A stretch of DNA of 64,000 nucleotides from Acidovorax radicis (GCF_020510705.1 NZ_CP075184.1:3658001-3722000), one strand, 5' to 3'; shown: positions 37,690 to 47,271, counted from the first letter of the stretch. Numbers and translations are program-made. The notes: generated by a model not told the origin, from the sequence alone.

Positions 37690-38373
37690 ATGCCCTTTTC
37701 CAGCGCCGATCTGGCGGCCATCGGCCTCACGCTGCGACTGGCGGGCACCACCATGGTGCTACTGCTGGTGCTGTGCACGCCACTGGCCTGGTGGCTGGCG
37801 CACACGCCGTCGCGCTGGCGTGGCCCGGTGTCGGCCATGGTGGCGCTGCCGCTGGTGCTGCCGCCCACGGTGATCGGGTTCTATCTGCTTGTCACGCTGG
37901 GCCCCAACGGGCCCATGGGGCAGTTCACGCAGTGGCTGGGGCTGGGCACCCTGCCCTTCACCTTCTGGGGCCTGGTGGTGGGCTCGCTCATCTACTCGCT
38001 GCCTTTTGCCGTGCAGCCGCTGCAGCATGCGTTTGAAGCCATAGGCCAGCGCCCGCTGGAAGTGGCGGCCACGCTGGGCGCAGGCCCGCTGGACCGCTTC
38101 TTTACGGTGGCGCTGCCGCTGGCGCGCCCCGGGTTTATCACGGCCGCGATCCTGAGCTTTGCGCACACCGTGGGCGAGTTTGGTGTGGTGCTCATGCTGG
38201 GCGGCAACATCCCGGGCGTGACGCGCGTGGTGTCAGTGCAAATCTATGACCATGTCGAGGCGCTTGAATACACCCAGGCCCATTGGCTGGCCGGGGGCAT
38301 GGTGCTGTTTTCGTTTGTGGTGCTGCTGGGGCTGAACCTCACGCGCCGCCGGATTCCCTCCATGGTGCAGTGA
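37690..38373 (+). CDS. modB: Molybdate ABC transporter permease ModB
   Basis: A 227-residue membrane permease with five or six helices. The EAA loop region [66 protein letters not shown] is the ModB/CysTW signature. Forms the pore with ModC. It ends by overlapping modC (TGATG). Confidence 0.94.
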   Translation: MPFSSADLAAIGLTLRLAGTTMVLLLVLCTPLAWWLAHTPSRWRGPVSAMVALPLVLPPTVIGFYLLVTLGPNGPMGQFTQWLGLGTLPFTFWGLVVGSLIYSLPFAVQPLQHAFEAIGQRPLEVAATLGAGPLDRFFTVALPLARPGFITAAILSFAHTVGEFGVVLMLGGNIPGVTRVVSVQIYDHVEALEYTQAHWLAGGMVLFSFVVLLGLNLTRRRIPSMVQ

Positions 38374-39470
38374 TGGCAAGCAGTACCTCTTCGGCGCAGA
38401 TCACCGCGCAGCTTTCAGTGGTGCGCCCCGGCTTCACGCTGGACGTGAACCTGCAGCTGCCCGGGCATGGCGTGACCGCCCTGTTCGGCCCGTCGGGCTG
38501 CGGCAAGACCACCTGCCTGCGCGCCATTGCCGGGCTGGAGCGCGCACAGCCTGGACGTGTGGCGGTCAACGGTGATGTATGGCAGGACGATGCGCAGAAA
38601 ATCTGGCGCGCCACCCACGAACGCGGCCTGGGCTATGTGTTCCAGGAGGCCAGCCTGTTCGACCATTTGAGCGTGCGCGGCAATATCGACTACGGCTTGC
38701 AGCGCACGCCAGCCGCCCGCCGCAAGGTGGCGCTGGAGCAGGCCGTGGACCTGCTGGGCATCGCCCCCCTGATGGACCGCAAGCCCCAGGCCCTGTCGGG
38801 TGGCGAGCGCCAGCGCGTGGCCATGGCGCGCGCGCTGGCCACCAGCCCCCGCCTGCTGCTGATGGACGAGCCGCTGGCGGCGCTGGATGCACAGCGCAAG
38901 GTCGAGGTGCTGCCCTATCTGGAACGGCTGCACCACACACTCGATATCCCGATGCTGTATGTGAGCCACGCCATCGATGAAGTCGCACGACTGGCCAGCC
39001 ACATGGTGTTGATGCGCGAGGGCCGCGTGCTGGCGCAAGGCCGTACCAACGAGCTGATCGTGCGCCTGGATCTGCCCCTGGCCCACGGCGACACGGCAGC
39101 CACCGTGATCGAAGGCACCGTGCAACAGCACGATGCACACGACCACATAGCCACCGTGGCTTTCAGCGGCGGGCAGCTATTGCTGGTGAGCCCCAAGGCC
39201 CACGCCATCGGCGAACCCATACGACTGCGTGTGCAGGCGCGCGACGTGAGCCTGGCGCTCACCGCCCCCAGCGACACCAGCATTCTCAACGTCCTGTCAG
39301 CTACCGTGGTGGCACTGGGTGAAGACAGCCCCGGACAGACGATGGTGGTCCTTGATGCAGGTCCCACGCGTTTGTTGGCGAGGGTCACGCAACGCTCGGC
39401 CCAGGCCCTGACGCTGGCGCCTGGCCAACCTGTATTTGCACAGATCAAGGGCATTGCCATCGTGAACTGA
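38373..39470 (+). CDS. modC: Molybdate ABC transporter ATPase ModC
   Basis: A 365-residue ATPase. Walker A is FGPSGCGKTTCLRAIAGL, the signature is LSGGERQRVAMARAL, Walker B is LLLMDEPLAALD and the switch His is in YVSHAID. A C-terminal Mop/TOBE domain (about 285-365) begins SILNVLSATVVALGEDS and binds molybdate for feedback control. The start ATG overlaps the modB stop by one base (TGATG at 38371-38375). Confidence 0.94.
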   Translation: MASSTSSAQITAQLSVVRPGFTLDVNLQLPGHGVTALFGPSGCGKTTCLRAIAGLERAQPGRVAVNGDVWQDDAQKIWRATHERGLGYVFQEASLFDHLSVRGNIDYGLQRTPAARRKVALEQAVDLLGIAPLMDRKPQALSGGERQRVAMARALATSPRLLLMDEPLAALDAQRKVEVLPYLERLHHTLDIPMLYVSHAIDEVARLASHMVLMREGRVLAQGRTNELIVRLDLPLAHGDTAATVIEGTVQQHDAHDHIATVAFSGGQLLLVSPKAHAIGEPIRLRVQARDVSLALTAPSDTSILNVLSATVVALGEDSPGQTMVVLDAGPTRLLARVTQRSAQALTLAPGQPVFAQIKGIAIVN

Positions 39471-39586
39471 CGAGGGCGAAATCCAGGCGCATTGCTGAAG
39501 ACCCCATGTGCTGCCCCGGTGGCCGCCAGCGCCTCCCCTCGGTCGTATGATGACCGGCAAAACAAGGATGGGAACAAGGGGAGGAA

Positions 39587-41287
39587 ATGGTATCAATCTG
39601 GCATGACGCCACACTGGCGTTTGCGGTGGGGTTTCCGCCACTGCTTCAAAGCCTGCTGTTCTGGATCTTCGCTTCGCTGGTGGTTCATGTGTGCCAGCGC
39701 CTGGTTGAACACACGGCGTTTTCGGTCGATCCATCGAGCCGCCGCATCAGCGCCTCGCACGCCGCTCTGTGTATTGGCTGCATCGTCTGGGCCCTGGACG
39801 TGGTGGGCCTGTTCATGTACGACGAGTTGGCGCACCATGTGCTCGAACTGGCGCCCGCGCTCAGCGGCCTGCTCATCATGGCCGTGAGTGCGCGCTTCAC
39901 CATTCCCACACTCAGTACGAGCACCAGCAAGGCACGCATTCTGTGCGCCGGTGTGTGGCTGGCGTGCGGCATGCTGGCCGCACACTTCACAATCACCTGG
40001 GGCCATGCGCAGAGCTTTTCGCAGGTGAACGGGCTGGCCATCGCGCTGTCGATAGCGACCGCCGTGGGCATTGCGACCTACACATCCATCCGCCACCGCT
40101 CAGCCAAACTGAGTGTGCTCACCCCCCACTACCGCGCGCAGACCTGGGAAGACAAGATGCTGTGTGGCGCTTCTATCCTGATGCTGCACTGGATGCTGGT
40201 CAACACCTTTGCACTGAACCTGGGCGACCCGCGCGGTGAGTCTGACGGCATCGCCCTGCTGGTCATCGTGCTGGTGTTTGCCATTGCTGTAGCGGTGGAG
40301 CAATTGAGCAATATGCGCTGGGATGAAGGTCGTCAGCAACTTTTGCGCCGCGGGCTGTCGATGATGCGGTCTTCGGCCAACGTGCAAAACGCCCAGCGCG
40401 ACATGCAGCTCTCGCTCATTGCAGACCATCTGCACGGGCTGCTTCGGCCAGAAAATCTGGCGCTGCACTTTCAGCCCATCGTCGATTTTCACCAGCGCGG
40501 GGTGCAGTTCGAGGCACTGCTGCGCATGACCGACAAGACCCTGGGCCCCATCAACCCCGAAACTTTTTTGCTGGTGTGCGAGTTGCAAGGCAAGACGGTC
40601 GAAGTGGATCGCATGATCCTTCGCAACGCGCTGGACAGCGTGAAAGCCTGGCAAGCCCAGGGGCTCACCGACATCACCATCAGCGTGAACGTGGCCCCCA
40701 TCACGCTGCTGGACGATCGCTTCGCCCCCTGGCTGCGTAGAGAACTCACCCAACGAGACCTGCCACCACGCACCCTGAAACTCGAAATGACCGAACACGC
40801 CATCATTGCACTGGGCTCTGAGATGGTGGCGGCCATCCACGACCTCAGCACCATGGGTGTGGCCGTGCTGATGGACGACTTTGGCGCTGGGTATTCGTCG
40901 CTGGGCATACTGGGCGATCTGCCCATCGCGGGTATCAAATGCGACCGCCTCTTCGTGCGACAGCTGCCACAGGACAGCCGGCGGCAGATGCTGCTGCGGC
41001 ACATCAGCGCGCTGGCCGGTGAGTTCGGCCTGTCTGTGGTGGTGGAAGGTGTGGAGACCGTGGAGGAGCTGCAGACGCTGGCCGCCATCGGACTTCACTG
41101 CATCCAGGGCTACGTGTTCAGCAAACCCATTCCGGCAACCAACGTGCCCGACTGGTACCACGCCCACATGCCGCACCAGCGCGCAGCGCTGCAGAGCGTG
41201 CTACACCCGGCTGATTCGGCCACGGCAGTGGCACACACACCGTTTTTAGCGCCCCGCCCCACCCTGGCACCGTCGTCCAACCACTGA
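39587..41287 (+). CDS. EAL-domain cyclic-di-GMP phosphodiesterase with membrane sensor
   Basis: A 566-residue protein. The N-terminal 240 residues carry about seven membrane helices, a likely sensor. The EAL domain (about 290-540) has the catalytic set FEALLRM, SVNVAP, KLEMTEHAI, DDFGAGYSSLG, IKCDRLFV, VVVEGVETVEEL and IQGYVFSKPI, so it should hydrolyse cyclic di-GMP. No GGDEF is present. The ribosome-binding site (GGGGAGGA) is unusually close to the ATG at 39587, so the start is uncertain by a few codons. Confidence 0.9.
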   Translation: MVSIWHDATLAFAVGFPPLLQSLLFWIFASLVVHVCQRLVEHTAFSVDPSSRRISASHAALCIGCIVWALDVVGLFMYDELAHHVLELAPALSGLLIMAVSARFTIPTLSTSTSKARILCAGVWLACGMLAAHFTITWGHAQSFSQVNGLAIALSIATAVGIATYTSIRHRSAKLSVLTPHYRAQTWEDKMLCGASILMLHWMLVNTFALNLGDPRGESDGIALLVIVLVFAIAVAVEQLSNMRWDEGRQQLLRRGLSMMRSSANVQNAQRDMQLSLIADHLHGLLRPENLALHFQPIVDFHQRGVQFEALLRMTDKTLGPINPETFLLVCELQGKTVEVDRMILRNALDSVKAWQAQGLTDITISVNVAPITLLDDRFAPWLRRELTQRDLPPRTLKLEMTEHAIIALGSEMVAAIHDLSTMGVAVLMDDFGAGYSSLGILGDLPIAGIKCDRLFVRQLPQDSRRQMLLRHISALAGEFGLSVVVEGVETVEELQTLAAIGLHCIQGYVFSKPIPATNVPDWYHAHMPHQRAALQSVLHPADSATAVAHTPFLAPRPTLAPSSNH

Positions 41288-41290
41288 TTC

Positions 41291-42415
41291 ATGGCAACAC
41301 TCAAAACACTGGTGCTGGGCGGTTACGGCAACTTTGGCGCACGCATCTGCCGCGCACTGGTGGGCGACACGGCCACGCGCCACCACACCGCCCTGCTGGT
41401 GGCGGGCCGCGATGCCGCCCGCGCCCAAGCCTTGGCGGACACCCTGGGCCACGGCGCCCAGGGCGTGGCTCTCAACCACCAGGCCCCAGGCCTGGCAACC
41501 ACCTTGCGCCAATGGGGGGTGGGCCTCGTCATCCACACCGCAGGGCCTTTCCAGGTGCAGGGCTACAGCGTGGCCCAGGCGGCTGCCGAAGCAGGCGCGC
41601 ACTACATCGACCTGGCCGACGGCCGCCGCTTTGTGTGCGATTTCCCGGCCGCGATGCAGGCCGCGTTTGCCGCGGCCGGGCGCACCGCCATCGCTGGCGC
41701 CAGCACCGTGCCCGCGCTGTCCTCGGCCGTCATCGACCACCTGTGCGCAGGCTGGCAGCACATCGACAGCATCGACATCTGCATCGCCCCCGCGCAGCGT
41801 GCACCCCGCGGGCAGGCCACGCTGGCGGCGGTGCTGAGCTACTGCGGCCTGCCCATTGATGTGTGGAACGGTGGCCGCTGGCAGCCGCAGCGGGGCTGGG
41901 CGCAGCCTACGCCGGTCCGGTTCCAGCGGCTGCGACCGCGCCTGGGGGCGGTCTGCGACATCCCGGACCTGGAGATCTTCCCCGCCCATTACCAGGCCCG
42001 TGACCGCGTCACCTTCCGCGCCGCACTGGAGGTAAGCCTGGCGCAAAGAGCCTTCGCCACCCTGGCCGCGCTGCGCCGTTGGGGCGTGCTGCCCCACCCC
42101 GAAAAGCTGGCCTGGCTGATGCACCACGCGGGCGGCGCGCTGGACTTTCTGGGCACACCGCTGGGCGGCATGGTGGTGCGTGTGGCGGGCGCCGATGCAC
42201 AGGGCCAGCCCCGCCGGCGCGCCTGGCACATTGCCGCAGACCACGACCATGGCCCCGAGATCCCCTGCATGGCCGCGATCCTGCTGGCCCGCCAACTGGC
42301 GGCCGGGCAGGCGCTGCCAATAGGCGCACACACCAGCACCAGCCTGCTGCCCCTGGCGGCCTTTGCAGCCGAGTTTGCGAAGTGGGGCATGGTGACGGAT
42401 GTGGTGGAGGAATGA
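41291..42415 (+). CDS. Saccharopine dehydrogenase-like NADP-binding protein
   Basis: A 374-residue protein. The N-terminal Rossmann motif is LVLGGYGNFGARICRAL, followed by AGRDAARAQALADTL, VIHTAGPFQVQGYSVAQAAAEAGAHYIDLADGR and AIAGASTVPALSSAVID, the saccharopine dehydrogenase NADP-binding pattern. Members of this family act on diverse substrates, often with no known role. Start of a tight four-gene cluster (spacing or overlap of at most 4 bp) with an SRPBCC protein, a DoxX-like protein and a DUF2269 protein. Confidence 0.85.
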   Translation: MATLKTLVLGGYGNFGARICRALVGDTATRHHTALLVAGRDAARAQALADTLGHGAQGVALNHQAPGLATTLRQWGVGLVIHTAGPFQVQGYSVAQAAAEAGAHYIDLADGRRFVCDFPAAMQAAFAAAGRTAIAGASTVPALSSAVIDHLCAGWQHIDSIDICIAPAQRAPRGQATLAAVLSYCGLPIDVWNGGRWQPQRGWAQPTPVRFQRLRPRLGAVCDIPDLEIFPAHYQARDRVTFRAALEVSLAQRAFATLAALRRWGVLPHPEKLAWLMHHAGGALDFLGTPLGGMVVRVAGADAQGQPRRRAWHIAADHDHGPEIPCMAAILLARQLAAGQALPIGAHTSTSLLPLAAFAAEFAKWGMVTDVVEE

Positions 42416-42419
42416 AGCA

Positions 42420-42944
42420 ATGGCCCACCAGAAAATGATCTTCCCCATGCCAGCGCGGGCCGACGTTGTGTTCGATGCCTTCCACTACCACGAGTGGCGG
42501 TGCCAGTGGGATTCGCTGGTGCGCCGCACCAGCGTGGAAAGCGGTGCGCCTTGCCCCAGTGTGGGCGCCACCACCGAGAACCTGGGCGCCGGTGCATTGC
42601 GGGCGCTGTCCATGCGCACGCAGTTCGTCAGCTATGACCGCCCGGTGCTTGCGGCCGCCGTCATGGTCGGCCGCTCGTTTCCCTTCACCCAGTGGGCCGC
42701 CTCCATGCGCCACCAGGAGCAGGGCCCCCACCAGTCCCTGCTGATCTACACCTACACGTTTCAAGTGGGCCCGGCACTCTTTCGGGCTGTTCTGGAGCCT
42801 GTGGTGAACTGGATCTTTGTTCGAAAGACACGCCAGCGGTTCCAGCGCCTGGCGCAGTTCCTGGCAAGCCGCGCTGCCGACATTGCAGACTGGCAACAAG
42901 CGCAAGGGGTAGATCCTGCCGCCGCGCGCAAGGTCAATCCATGA
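42420..42944 (+). CDS. SRPBCC-family protein
   Basis: A 174-residue protein (starts MAHQKMIFPMPARADVVFDAFHYHEWRCQWD) with a START/SRPBCC-like fold: a first strand, the helix with WRCQWDSLVRR, the long strand block and a C-terminal helix VLEPVVNWIFVRKTRQRFQRLAQFL. It may bind a hydrophobic ligand. The start lies 4 bp after the saccharopine dehydrogenase-like gene, and the end overlaps the next gene by 4 bp. Its exact role is not known. Confidence 0.78.
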   Translation: MAHQKMIFPMPARADVVFDAFHYHEWRCQWDSLVRRTSVESGAPCPSVGATTENLGAGALRALSMRTQFVSYDRPVLAAAVMVGRSFPFTQWAASMRHQEQGPHQSLLIYTYTFQVGPALFRAVLEPVVNWIFVRKTRQRFQRLAQFLASRAADIADWQQAQGVDPAAARKVNP

Positions 42945-43339
42945 ATCGCTCGTCTGCGAATCTCCTGCGCACCAGCCTTGTGGTCGTCTGGCTGGCCACC
43001 GCCTTGGTCAGCGTGTGGGAGCTCCACGGCCAAAGCCGCGAACTGCTGGCGGGCCTGCCCACTGCATGGACAGAAGGCGTTGCAGCGTGGCTGCCCACCG
43101 CCATCATCCTGGCCGGTGCGGCGGCCGACGCCATCCTGGGGCTGTGGCTGGCGCTTCGCCCCGGCCGCAAGGCGTATGGGGCGGCACTGCTGCTGATGGC
43201 CGCCATGACAGTGCTGGCCACGGCTATACACCCGGCGTGGTGGCTACACCCCTTCGGGCCGCTCACCAAGAACCTGCCGATTGCCGCCATCCTGTGGGTG
43301 CTGCTGCAAGGCACGACCACCTCGCCGCCAAAGCCATGA
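42941..43339 (+). CDS. DoxX-like small membrane protein
   Basis: A 132-residue protein with four predicted helices (LLRTSLVVVWLATALVSVW, WLPTAIILAGAAADAILGLWLAL, AALLLMAAMTVLATAI, NLPIAAILWVLLQG), resembling the DoxX/DoxD-like group by size and spacing. The DoxX assignment is tentative. It overlaps the SRPBCC gene and the DUF2269 gene by 4 bp each. Confidence 0.7.
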   Translation: MNRSSANLLRTSLVVVWLATALVSVWELHGQSRELLAGLPTAWTEGVAAWLPTAIILAGAAADAILGLWLALRPGRKAYGAALLLMAAMTVLATAIHPAWWLHPFGPLTKNLPIAAILWVLLQGTTTSPPKP

Positions 43340-43812
43340 GCCTGTACCTCACCCTCAAATGGCTGCACATCATCTCCAGCGTGCTGCTGGTGGGCACCGG
43401 GCTGGGCTCTGCGTTCTACATGTTCTTTACCAACCGCAGCGGCAATGTGCAGGCACAGGCGGTGGTGACGCGCCTGGTGGTGCGCGCGGACTGGTGGTTC
43501 ACCACGCCCACGGTGTTCATCCAGCCCGCCACGGGGCTGGCCATGGCCGCCATGGCCGGGCTGCCCTGGAGCACGCCGTGGCTGGCCGCGTCCATCGCGC
43601 TGTACCTGGTGGCCGGTGCCTGCTGGCTGCCCGTGGTGTGGCTGCAGCTGCGCATGCGCGATATGGCGTTAGAGGCGGCGCAGGGCGACGGGGTGCTGCC
43701 GCCGCTGTACTGGCGCTATGCCCGCTGGTGGGAGGCACTGGGCTACCCGGCGTTTGTGGCCATGGCCGTGGTGTTCTACCTGATGGTGAACAAGCCCGCG
43801 CTGACGGTCTGA
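43336..43812 (+). CDS. DUF2269-family membrane protein
   Basis: A 158-residue protein with four helices. The start SLYLTLKWLHIISSVLLVGTGLGSAFYMFF, the central RADWWFTTPTVFIQPATGLAM and the end YWRYARWWEALGYPAFVAMAVVFYLMVNKP fit DUF2269, predicted integral membrane proteins with conserved His and Trp residues that might bind heme. Function is unknown. Last gene of the four-gene cluster; the kinase-like gene follows 28 bp later. Confidence 0.85.
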   Translation: MSLYLTLKWLHIISSVLLVGTGLGSAFYMFFTNRSGNVQAQAVVTRLVVRADWWFTTPTVFIQPATGLAMAAMAGLPWSTPWLAASIALYLVAGACWLPVVWLQLRMRDMALEAAQGDGVLPPLYWRYARWWEALGYPAFVAMAVVFYLMVNKPALTV

Positions 43813-43840
43813 ACGGCACCCTGCGGACTATCATCGCCCC

Positions 43841-45538
43841 ATGCTGATCGAGACCCTGGACACTGCCCGCGACCTGGGGCGCTTGAAGGAAATCCTGGGC
43901 GTGATGGTGCGCCACGGGTTTGGCGACACCGTGCGCCGCCTGGGCCTGGCCGACCGGCTGGAGCGCGCAGGCCAGGCGCTGAACTGGACCCACGCGGCAG
44001 ACCTGGCCCGCGTGGAGCCGCCCGTGCAGGTGCGCCTTGCGCTCGAAGAGCTGGGCCCCGCGTTCGTGAAATTCGGCCAGATCCTCGCGGGCCGGGCCGA
44101 CCTGTTCGGCCCGGAGTGGATTGCAGAATTCGAGAAGCTGCACAGCCACGTACCCGCAGTGCCCATCGACGCCCTGCGCCCGCAACTGCGCGAAGACCTG
44201 GGCGCTGAGCCCGAAGCCGTGTTTGCCTGGTTCGACACCACGCCACTCGCCGCCGCTTCGATTGCACAAGTGCACCGCGCCCGGCTGCAGGACGGCACCG
44301 AGGTGATCGTCAAGATCCGCCGCCCCGGCATCACCGACATCATCCACGCAGACCTGCGCCTGCTGGAGCGGCTGGCGGCGCTGGCAGAGGCCGAACTGCC
44401 CGCGCTCAAGCCCTACGGGCCCCAGCAACTGGTGCGCGAGTTCGCGCGCTCATTGCGCCGCGAGCTGGACCTGGCGGGCGAATGCCGGCAAGCCGAACGC
44501 ATTGCCAACAACATGGCCACGCTGCCCCACATCGTGATCCCGCGCGTGCACTGGGACTACACCCGCGAGCGCATCAATGTGCAGGACTTCATCGACGGCA
44601 TACCCGGCGGCGCCCTGGCGGCGCTGACATCCGAGGCCGGCTTTGACCGCACCGTGCTGGCGCAGCGGGGCGCGCAGGCCGTGCTGCAGATGATCGTCAA
44701 GGACGGTGTCTTCCACGCCGACCCGCACCCCGGCAACGTGTTTTACCTGCCAGGCAATCGCATCGCCTTCATCGACTTCGGCATGGTCGGCCGCCTGTCG
44801 CAGCGCCGGCGCGATGAGCTGCTGCAGCTGCTGCTGGGCATGGTGGAACACCAGCCCCAGGCCGTAGCCGATGTGCTGCTGGACTGGACAGGCGACGGGC
44901 CGGGCATCAACCGGGGCCAGCTCGAAACCGAGATCGAGGCCTTTGTGGACCAATACCACGGCATGCCGCTGGCACAGCTGAGCCTGGGCCAGATGCTGGC
45001 CGACGTCACCGCCATCCTGCGCGAACACCGCCTGGGCCTGCCGTCCGATCTGGCACTGCTGATCAAGGCGTTCATCTCGCTAGAAGGCATGGGCCGCAAT
45101 CTCGACCCGGCGTTCCACATGGCAACCGAGGCCCTGCCGCTGCTCAAGCAGGTGGCGCGCGACCGCTACCAGCCCAAGGCGCTGGCCGGGCGGGCCTGGA
45201 GCACCTTGCGGCGCGCGTTGGCCACCGTGGAGCAACTGCCGGACGACTTGGGACGGCTGCTGCGCAACGCGCGGCGCGGGCACCTGCAGGTGGGCATCGA
45301 GCTGGCCCACCTCAAGCGCGTGGGCGACCAGATCGACCGGTCGGCCAACCGGCTGGCCATGGCACTGGTGATTGCGGCGCTGATCATCGGCTCGTCCATC
45401 GTGATGACCGTGAAGGGTGGGCCTACGCTGTTTGGCCTGCCAGCGTTTGGTTTCCTGGGGTTCTTCGGCGCCGTGGTGTGTGGCCTGTGGCTGGTGCGTG
45501 CCATCTGGCGCAGCAGCCATCACCGCGATGATGACTGA
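43841..45538 (+). CDS. UbiB/ABC1-family atypical kinase
   Basis: A 565-residue membrane-linked protein. The KxGQ motif is in LGPAFVKFGQILAGRADL, the Ala-rich loop is PLAAASIAQVHRARL, the ATP Lys is in VIVKIRRPGI, and the catalytic DPHPGNVF and IDFGMVG motifs follow. Two C-terminal membrane helices (ALVIAALIIGSSIVM, LGFFGAVVCGLWLVRAI) complete the UbiB plan. UbiB/COQ8 proteins act as ATPases in ubiquinone biosynthesis. No other ubi gene is nearby, so a paralogue with another role is also possible. Confidence 0.9.
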   Translation: MLIETLDTARDLGRLKEILGVMVRHGFGDTVRRLGLADRLERAGQALNWTHAADLARVEPPVQVRLALEELGPAFVKFGQILAGRADLFGPEWIAEFEKLHSHVPAVPIDALRPQLREDLGAEPEAVFAWFDTTPLAAASIAQVHRARLQDGTEVIVKIRRPGITDIIHADLRLLERLAALAEAELPALKPYGPQQLVREFARSLRRELDLAGECRQAERIANNMATLPHIVIPRVHWDYTRERINVQDFIDGIPGGALAALTSEAGFDRTVLAQRGAQAVLQMIVKDGVFHADPHPGNVFYLPGNRIAFIDFGMVGRLSQRRRDELLQLLLGMVEHQPQAVADVLLDWTGDGPGINRGQLETEIEAFVDQYHGMPLAQLSLGQMLADVTAILREHRLGLPSDLALLIKAFISLEGMGRNLDPAFHMATEALPLLKQVARDRYQPKALAGRAWSTLRRALATVEQLPDDLGRLLRNARRGHLQVGIELAHLKRVGDQIDRSANRLAMALVIAALIIGSSIVMTVKGGPTLFGLPAFGFLGFFGAVVCGLWLVRAIWRSSHHRDDD

Positions 45539-45591
45539 GCGCTGCAGACAGCGGGTCTAAAAGGCACACGCAGCCAGACGGCAGCCTACGT

Positions 45592-46425
45592 TCAGGGCTG
45601 CCCAAACCCCAACCGTTGCAATACTGCCTGAGAAAGCGGTTGGCGCAGCGCACTGGCAAACGCCTGCGCCGCAGCAGGCGCATCGGCACGCACGGTCAGG
45701 CCATAGGCTGCACCCACCTGCAGCGCCGCAGGCAACTGCACCACGCGCAGGCGCGGCACTTCAACCTGGGCAGCTACCGCGTTGGTGCAATAGGTCAAAA
45801 ACACATCGGCCTGGCGCTGGTTCATCACCCAGGCATAGGTGCCCCGGCCCGCAGGCGGTTTGGGCGAGTCCGCACCACCCGTGAGCTTGAGGGCCTTGGC
45901 GTCCAGTTGGGCATAGGCACCCGGTTGCATCTTGTCGGCCTTGCGGAACAGCGCCCAGGCGTAGTCGCCCGACGGGTCGGCCTTGGGCGTGGAGGTGCCC
46001 ACGCGCACATCGCTGCGCAGCATAGTGGCCAGCAAGGTGTCGGGGGTGGCGCTGATCTGCTCGCTGGTCAGCGCACACAGCGCGTTGCGCGTGAACACCA
46101 CAGGCGCCTGCCAGCCGCCCCGGGCCGCCAGGCGCTGGGGGTGGTCGGTATCGGCCGAGGCAAAGACCTGTGCGGGCTCGCCCTTTTCGATGCGCTCGCG
46201 CAGCAGGCCCGACGCACCAAAGGTCAGCGCCACCTTCTGGCCCGTGCGGGCCTCGTGGTCGCGCGCGATCTCGGTGAAGGCCTCGCGCAGGCTGCCGGCG
46301 GCGTACACCTGCACGGGAGCAGCGTCAGCCATGGGAGCCTTGGCGGGCGCCACCGCACAACCGGCCAGCGCGATGGCTAAACCGGCAGCTGCGGCGGCAG
46401 CCACCCTCTGGGAGCGTTGTGCCAT
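45592..46425 (-). CDS. ModA-like molybdate/tungstate-binding lipoprotein
   Basis: A 277-residue binding protein. The lipobox is LAGC at about residues 20-23 after a short hydrophobic region, so it is a lipoprotein. The fold resembles ModA: VQVYAAGSLREAFTEIARDHEARTGQKVALTFGASGLLRERIEKGEPAQVFASADTDHPQRL. It differs from the modABC-encoded ModA. It is the last gene of the tup operon, 9 bp after tupA, so it may supply a second oxyanion (or act as a spare binding protein) for the Tup permease. Confidence 0.85.
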   Translation of the reverse strand: MAQRSQRVAAAAAAGLAIALAGCAVAPAKAPMADAAPVQVYAAGSLREAFTEIARDHEARTGQKVALTFGASGLLRERIEKGEPAQVFASADTDHPQRLAARGGWQAPVVFTRNALCALTSEQISATPDTLLATMLRSDVRVGTSTPKADPSGDYAWALFRKADKMQPGAYAQLDAKALKLTGGADSPKPPAGRGTYAWVMNQRQADVFLTYCTNAVAAQVEVPRLRVVQLPAALQVGAAYGLTVRADAPAAAQAFASALRQPLSQAVLQRLGFGQP

Positions 46426-46434
46426 GGCTGCTGC

Positions 46435-47271
46435 TCACTGGGCTGCGTTCGGGAAGAACAGCTGCTCGCCGCCGATCTTGTAGCCCGCAATCGCCTGCTG
46501 GCCGACGGGCGACACCACCCAGTCCACAAACTTCTGCGCGTCTTGCGTCTTCACATGCGGGTGCTTGGCCGGGTTCACGACCATCACGCCGTACTGGTTG
46601 AAGAGCTTGGTGTCGCCCTCGACCAGAATGGCCAGGTCCGCACGGTTCTTGAAGTTGAGCCAGGTGCCACGGTCAGCCAGCACGTAGGCGCCGCTCGATG
46701 CCGCAATGTTGAGCGCAGGGCCCATGCCGCAGCCACATTCCTTGTAGCCGCTGCCCTTTGAGGCATTTGCGGCATCGGCGCCCGCGAGCTTCCAGTAGCG
46801 CAGCTCGGCCGCGTGGGTGCCGCTCTTGTCGCCGCGCGAGATGAAGTTGCCATTGGCGGCAGACAGCTTTTGCAGGGCCTGCACGATGTCCTTACCTTTG
46901 GTGCCCACCGGGTCGTTCTTGGGGCCGATCAGGATGAAGTCGTTGTACATCACGGGGTAGCGCTTCACGCCCCAGCCATCGGCCACAAACTTTTCTTCGG
47001 CCACCTGGTCGTGCACGAACAGCACATCGGCATCGCCCCGGCGCGCCATATCGAGCGCCTGCCCGGTGCCCAGCGCCACCACTTTGATGTCCAGCCCACT
47101 GGCCTTCTTGAACTCGGGCAGCAGGTAGCCAAACAGGCCTGATTGTTCGGTGGACGTGGTGGACGCCATGGTGATGCTCTGCGCGAAAGCAGAGCCAGAC
47201 GCTACCAAAACAATAGCTGCCAGCGCTTTAGATACAAGCGCTACAGTGCGAAAAGGCTTGAAATTTTTCAT
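46435..47271 (-). CDS. tupA: Tungstate-binding protein TupA
   Basis: A 278-residue periplasmic protein. The TupA core starts SITMASTTSTEQSGLFGYLLPEFKKASGLDIKVVALGTGQALDMARRGDADVLFVHD, the tungstate-binding pattern with TTST and SG. The signal peptide (MKNFKPFRTVALVSKALAAIVLVASGSAFAQ) is encoded almost wholly by an in-frame copy of the AGCGCTT palindrome (47212-47247). The frame is also open to 47355, but a terminator-like hairpin lies in that stretch, so the ATG at 47271 is preferred. The role is high-affinity tungstate capture. Confidence 0.92.
   Translation of the reverse strand: MKNFKPFRTVALVSKALAAIVLVASGSAFAQSITMASTTSTEQSGLFGYLLPEFKKASGLDIKVVALGTGQALDMARRGDADVLFVHDQVAEEKFVADGWGVKRYPVMYNDFILIGPKNDPVGTKGKDIVQALQKLSAANGNFISRGDKSGTHAAELRYWKLAGADAANASKGSGYKECGCGMGPALNIAASSGAYVLADRGTWLNFKNRADLAILVEGDTKLFNQYGVMVVNPAKHPHVKTQDAQKFVDWVVSPVGQQAIAGYKIGGEQLFFPNAAQ
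47212..47247. repeat. AGCGCTT palindrome, copy 5 (encodes TupA signal peptide)
   Basis: AATAGCTGCCAGCGCTTTAG then ATACAAGCGCTACAGTG matches the dispersed palindrome. On the minus strand it encodes the hydrophobic core of the TupA signal peptide (ALVSKALAAIV). An example of an intergenic repeat now in a coding sequence. Confidence 0.8.
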
